A stretch of 9,630 bases of DNA from an uncultured Synergistales bacterium. GTDB lineage: Bacteria; Synergistota; Synergistia; Synergistales; Aminobacteriaceae. The DNA lies in contig CAJOGG010000036.1 of assembly GCA_905234205.1 (NCBI GenBank), positions 1-9,630 on the forward strand. The letters run 5' to 3'. The translations under genes were made by a program, and so were the position numbers. The notes below the pieces were generated by a model. The model saw only the letters and a list, made by a program, of their open reading frames with translations, ran no database searches and had not been told where the DNA came from. Position 1 is the stretch's first letter. Every line of letters starts with the position of its first letter. Below are positions 6,880-9,630 of the stretch, piece after piece.

Positions 6880-7992
6880 TTATAGCGTGATTTCAATCTT
6901 ATTAAGCTCATTCGCGAAATTATAGCTAATCTCACCTTTTGCGACTCGTTTCAGAATCGTAATACCTAAGTGTGTGTCGTCGTCTTCATCATAAACGGCG
7001 TCAAACGGGTTAAATTTTCGTCCCGCGCTTGTAAGGTTTATCAGGATACTTGAGTCTGCTTCAGAGTACGAGATAGATATATCAATATTTACGTTCTCGT
7101 CGTCGCCATAACAGCCTGCGAGGATTTCATAAACGAGTTCTTCACAGCAAAGCTCCAAACGATAGGCAAGCCTTGAGTCGATTCCGTATTTCTCCGTGAA
7201 ATTGTGAATACCTCCCTGCATTGCCATTAAGTCAAAATTTTTCTCTGTGATGCTGTAGCTGAAGTACTTTAGCTTTCTGATAAACGCTATGGTCTTGTCT
7301 TTCTTGGGAGAGTCGAAAATTTCCGCGGGCGTTCCTTGTTCATAGATTCCTCCGTCGGCAAAGAATAAGACTCGATTAGCAACTTCGCGAGCAAAATTCA
7401 TTTCGTGAGTAACTATTAACATCGTCATGTCCTGTTTCGTCAACATTCGAATCATGGCTAGAACTTCCCCAACCATTGTTGGATCAAGAGCGCTTGTGGG
7501 TTCATCGAACAGTAAAACTTTTGGTTTCATCATGAGGCTACGACAAATTGCTATTCGCTGTTGTTGACCTCCTGATAAATGAACGGGCATTGATTTAGCT
7601 TTTGAGGTTAAGCCGACTTTGGAGAGCCATTCCAACGCTTGGGCTTCAGCGTCTGCTCTGGACATTCCTAAAAGTTTAACGGGGGCCAAGCACAAATTAT
7701 CAAGCACATTCATATGCGAGAACAGGTAAAATTTTTGGTACACCATTCCCATTTTCCGGCGAATTTGATTCACGTTAGCTCCCTTGGCCGTAATCTCTTC
7801 CCCATCAATGAAAATTTGTCCGGCGTCAGGAGTTTCGAGAAGCTCAAGTGAACGCAAGAATACACTTTTCCCGCAACCAGAACCACCGATTATCGCAATT
7901 CGTTCTCCCTCGTCAACGTTGAGATTAACATTGTGCAACACCTGTAAATTCCCAAAGGACTTGGCCAAGTTTCTGACTTCAATAAGGCTCAT
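6880..7992 (-). CDS. Polar amino-acid ABC transporter ATPase fused to a C-terminal HATPase (RsbW/SpoIIAB-like) domain
   Basis: The first 240 or so residues are a GlnQ/HisP-type ATPase that drives amino-acid import: Walker A GGSGCGKS (36-43), Q-loop Q86, signature LSGGQQQR (139-146), Walker B LLFDEP (160-165) with E164, D-loop SALD (167-170) and H196. Relatives usually end near residue 240-250. Here about 125 more residues (about 245-370) follow that resemble the anti-sigma-factor kinase type of histidine-kinase ATPase fold: a helix with CCEELVYEIL (282-291) at the N-box position, alternating beta strands NIDISISY and SSILINL, TSAGRKFNPFD (321-331) at the G1 box and HLGITILKRVA (341-351) at the G2 box. 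The N-box Asn is E289 and the G1 Asp is S322, so ATP/Mg binding by this domain looks lost. The start codon overlaps the permease stop as ATGA, and AAGGAG lies 8 nt upstream. The domain probably regulates the transporter or binds a partner; that is inference. Confidence 0.88.
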   Translation of the reverse strand: MSLIEVRNLAKSFGNLQVLHNVNLNVDEGERIAIIGGSGCGKSVFLRSLELLETPDAGQIFIDGEEITAKGANVNQIRRKMGMVYQKFYLFSHMNVLDNLCLAPVKLLGMSRADAEAQALEWLSKVGLTSKAKSMPVHLSGGQQQRIAICRSLMMKPKVLLFDEPTSALDPTMVGEVLAMIRMLTKQDMTMLIVTHEMNFAREVANRVLFFADGGIYEQGTPAEIFDSPKKDKTIAFIRKLKYFSYSITEKNFDLMAMQGGIHNFTEKYGIDSRLAYRLELCCEELVYEILAGCYGDDENVNIDISISYSEADSSILINLTSAGRKFNPFDAVYDEDDDTHLGITILKRVAKGEISYNFANELNKIEITL

Positions 7993-8666
7993 GCTAATCT
8001 CTCCTTCCTGCTGTGAAGATAATCACTGAACGCGAATATCCCGTGAACAATATAAGCAAGCGCGAGATAAATCAACATTCCGATTATTATAGTCACCATT
8101 GGCTGCATAGTTCTTGAGGCTATGTTATTGATTACTCGTGTTAAGTCAGTTATTGATACGTAACCTACAACGCTTGTCCATTGAATGAGATTTATAACGG
8201 TGGATTGATAAACGGGCTTAGCTATCCCGACAACTTGGGGCAATGTTACTAACCTGAAAGCCTGCCATGCAGAGAATCCCAACGTTCTGGCCGCTTCAAC
8301 TTGTCCGTGATCAGTGGCATTGATTGAGGCTCTTAAGAGTTCAGCAACGTGTGCCGCAACATTCATTGAGAACGTAATCACAGCTATAGTTTCAGCAGCG
8401 AGTCTACTACGAGCAAACACGCCATAATACATCAGCATTAACAACATTAAGACAGGAGAGCCGCGAAGAATCAAGATATAAATCTTGGCCGGAACGCTGA
8501 AAATTTTCACACGCGACATTCTCAACGCACAAACAACGGCGCCTAAGATCGTCCCGAATAATAACGAGAACGCAGAAATTCTAAAGGTAGCTCCGAGTCC
8601 TCGCAATATAGTGAGGTAAGAGCCACCCTGAATCAAAATCCTATATAAAATTTCGTTAATGGTCAT
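7989..8666 (-). CDS. Polar amino-acid ABC transporter permease (HisM/GlnP family)
   Basis: Inner-membrane subunit forming the translocation path for an amino acid delivered by the binding protein. The 225 residues, normal for the family, contain about five hydrophobic segments (roughly 26-48, 60-82, 90-110, 145-170 and 189-212). The family sequence ILRGSPVLMLLML (66-78) and the EAA coupling loop (E109 to Q144, core GQVEAARTLGFSAWQAF) that docks on the ATPase are clear. The ATG lies 6 bp after the binding-protein stop codon with no strong ribosome site, so translation probably depends on the upstream gene; the stop overlaps the ATPase start by 4 bp. Only one permease gene is present, so a homodimer is expected. 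The substrate is not defined by the sequence. Confidence 0.92.
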   Translation of the reverse strand: MTINEILYRILIQGGSYLTILRGLGATFRISAFSLLFGTILGAVVCALRMSRVKIFSVPAKIYILILRGSPVLMLLMLMYYGVFARSRLAAETIAVITFSMNVAAHVAELLRASINATDHGQVEAARTLGFSAWQAFRLVTLPQVVGIAKPVYQSTVINLIQWTSVVGYVSITDLTRVINNIASRTMQPMVTIIIGMLIYLALAYIVHGIFAFSDYLHSRKERLA

Positions 8667-8672
8667 GGTAAT

Positions 8673-9581
8673 TTATTCTGCGAGTCCGATAACCAAATCC
8701 GTATCCCATTCATAATATGGATCAGACAAAATCACGCTGCTATACGAATCCTTCATTACACCACCAAGATTTTTGCCGCGATATTTAGTAGGAGTCTTTA
8801 GGCCTTCAGTGTTCCTGTACCAGAAAACTACGTCAGCTCTTTCCGACGCAAGAGCCGCAGATCTTCCGCCAGCCTCAACGCTTATAAGTCGAATATTCTT
8901 TTTCAGGCGTTTACCGATTTCCGACAATATGGCAGTGTTGTAGCCTGTTGGTGTACCGTCTGCAGCTATGAAATCTATCGGGGGTAAGTCGCCAGTAACA
9001 GCTACTTTGATTATTTCAGCGTCCTTAAATGTCGTGAATTTGATTCGCGCGGTTGGTTCTTTGAAGGGTTCAGATAGATATTGAGACTCTAATTTTTTGA
9101 GCGTACCATCTTTTTTCATGGCGGCTATAGCTTTGTTGAACTCACCTTGTATTTTCGTGTCGCCCTGTCTAAATCCAAACGATATAGTTGAAGGCATCAT
9201 GTTAAGCGAGAACAAAATATCGTAGAGCGGATTATTTCTTACCAAATATAAGCCAACAACTTCAGGTAATATAACTTCGTCAACTTTTCTTGAACGTAAA
9301 GCCATTTGCATCGAGAGCAAAGAGTCGTAGAAGTGAACAACTCTTCTGGTCTTCACGAGCTCAAGGATAAAGCCCTCGAGTCTGTCCTCCTGCATCCAGT
9401 CAGAGTTCTCACTGAGCAGAGGAGATAAGGCTTTGCGCAGATCATCAAGCCCTTCCTGAAATTCTGACTCAGTTGTGCCGAGATATGTCAGCACTCCAGT
9501 ATCGACATGATTCTTCGAGGCCGCCGCACATGACGAAATCATCAGAGTGACAAAAACTACTGCACATAAAAATTTCTTCAA
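8673..9581 (-). CDS. Amino-acid ABC transporter substrate-binding lipoprotein with apparently permuted lobes
   Basis: Binds a small polar amino acid outside the cytoplasmic membrane and hands it to the permease. The 302 residues start with a lipoprotein signal peptide: MKK, a hydrophobic core, and lipobox ISSC with C18 as the likely lipidated residue. The order of the SBP_bac_3-like elements is unusual. Residues about 80-170 resemble the second half of that family (DEVILPEVV, then SFGFRQGDTKI, FNKAIAAMKKDGTLKKL), while residues about 188-260 resemble its beginning (IIKVAVTGDLPPIDFIAADG, PTGYNTAILSEIGKRL, ERADVVFW). The protein ends soon after, at DPYYEWDTDLVIGLAE. So the lobes seem swapped relative to standard binding proteins; related proteins of this layout may exist in gut anaerobes, from memory only. 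The start is TTG at 9581, with TAAGGAG 10 nt upstream. It is the first gene of the operon. Confidence 0.85.
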   Translation of the reverse strand: MKKFLCAVVFVTLMISSCAAASKNHVDTGVLTYLGTTESEFQEGLDDLRKALSPLLSENSDWMQEDRLEGFILELVKTRRVVHFYDSLLSMQMALRSRKVDEVILPEVVGLYLVRNNPLYDILFSLNMMPSTISFGFRQGDTKIQGEFNKAIAAMKKDGTLKKLESQYLSEPFKEPTARIKFTTFKDAEIIKVAVTGDLPPIDFIAADGTPTGYNTAILSEIGKRLKKNIRLISVEAGGRSAALASERADVVFWYRNTEGLKTPTKYRGKNLGGVMKDSYSSVILSDPYYEWDTDLVIGLAE

Positions 9582-9591
9582 GATTGAATTG

Positions 9592-9598
9592 CTCCTTA
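9592..9598 (-). promoter_or_regulatory. Ribosome binding site of the substrate-binding protein gene
   Basis: TAAGGAG on the minus strand lies 10 nt before the TTG at 9581. It supports this non-ATG start, which also gives a complete signal peptide beginning MKK. Confidence 0.6.
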
Positions 9599-9615
9599 TT
9601 GATTGAGATGCGCAT

Positions 9616-9624
9616 ATATTACCA
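9616..9624 (-). promoter_or_regulatory. Candidate extended -10 promoter of the five-gene operon
   Basis: TGGTAATAT on the minus strand matches a TGn-extended -10 element (TAATAT). The predicted RNA start is about 27 nt before the TTG start, near 9609. Any -35 element would lie outside the window, so this call is tentative. Confidence 0.4.
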
Positions 9625-9630
9625 AAAAAA

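Noticed and set aside
405..7970. Recurrent TTGGCCAA palindromes (near 407, 1602, 5683 and 7960)
   Set aside because: All lie within coding regions and mostly encode Leu-Ala-Lys or similar codon pairs; spacing is irregular and no flanking sequence is shared, so they are not a repeat family.

Overview
The window is a compact, moderately AT-rich bacterial segment with nine protein genes, one tRNA gene and very little non-coding DNA. A flavodiiron protein (oxygen/NO scavenging, typical of strict anaerobes), a TTG start on three of the nine genes, and gut-anaerobe style transporter proteins suggest an obligately anaerobic bacterium, perhaps Synergistota or a Clostridia-like lineage. The phylum is an inference from protein style only; no rRNA or marker comparison was possible.

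Layout. (1) Positions 1-743, plus strand: the last few codons of an unidentified upstream gene, then an energy-coupling-factor (CbiO/EcfA) ATPase. (2) Positions 745-3692, minus strand: pnp (polynucleotide phosphorylase), then dut (dUTPase) 6 bp further on with its ribosome site inside the pnp end, then a tRNA-Ser(GGA) with its own extended -10 promoter. The tRNA 3' CCA ends 1 bp from the stop codon of the convergent ATPase gene. (3) Positions 3693-3800: a short divergent promoter region between pnp and a sugar-nucleotide-type NAD-dependent epimerase/dehydratase (3801-4727, plus), which has no visible Shine-Dalgarno site. (4) Positions 4728-4804: a convergent gap with a hairpin terminator. (5) Positions 4805-9581, minus strand: a tightly packed five-gene operon, read from right to left: substrate-binding lipoprotein, inner-membrane permease, ABC ATPase, flavodiiron protein, spermidine synthase.

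How the genes work together. The first three genes of the large operon form a complete polar-amino-acid importer. It is followed by an oxygen/NO detoxifying enzyme and a polyamine biosynthetic enzyme, which may link amino-acid uptake, redox stress and polyamine supply; this link is inferred from gene order. Two proteins of the importer are unusual. The ATPase carries a C-terminal domain resembling the anti-sigma-factor kinases (RsbW/SpoIIAB, HATPase_c fold) whose key nucleotide-binding residues look lost. The binding protein appears to have its two lobes in swapped order. These are the most interesting items in the window; the rest is ordinary housekeeping content. No CRISPR array, insertion sequence, phage gene or attachment site was seen.
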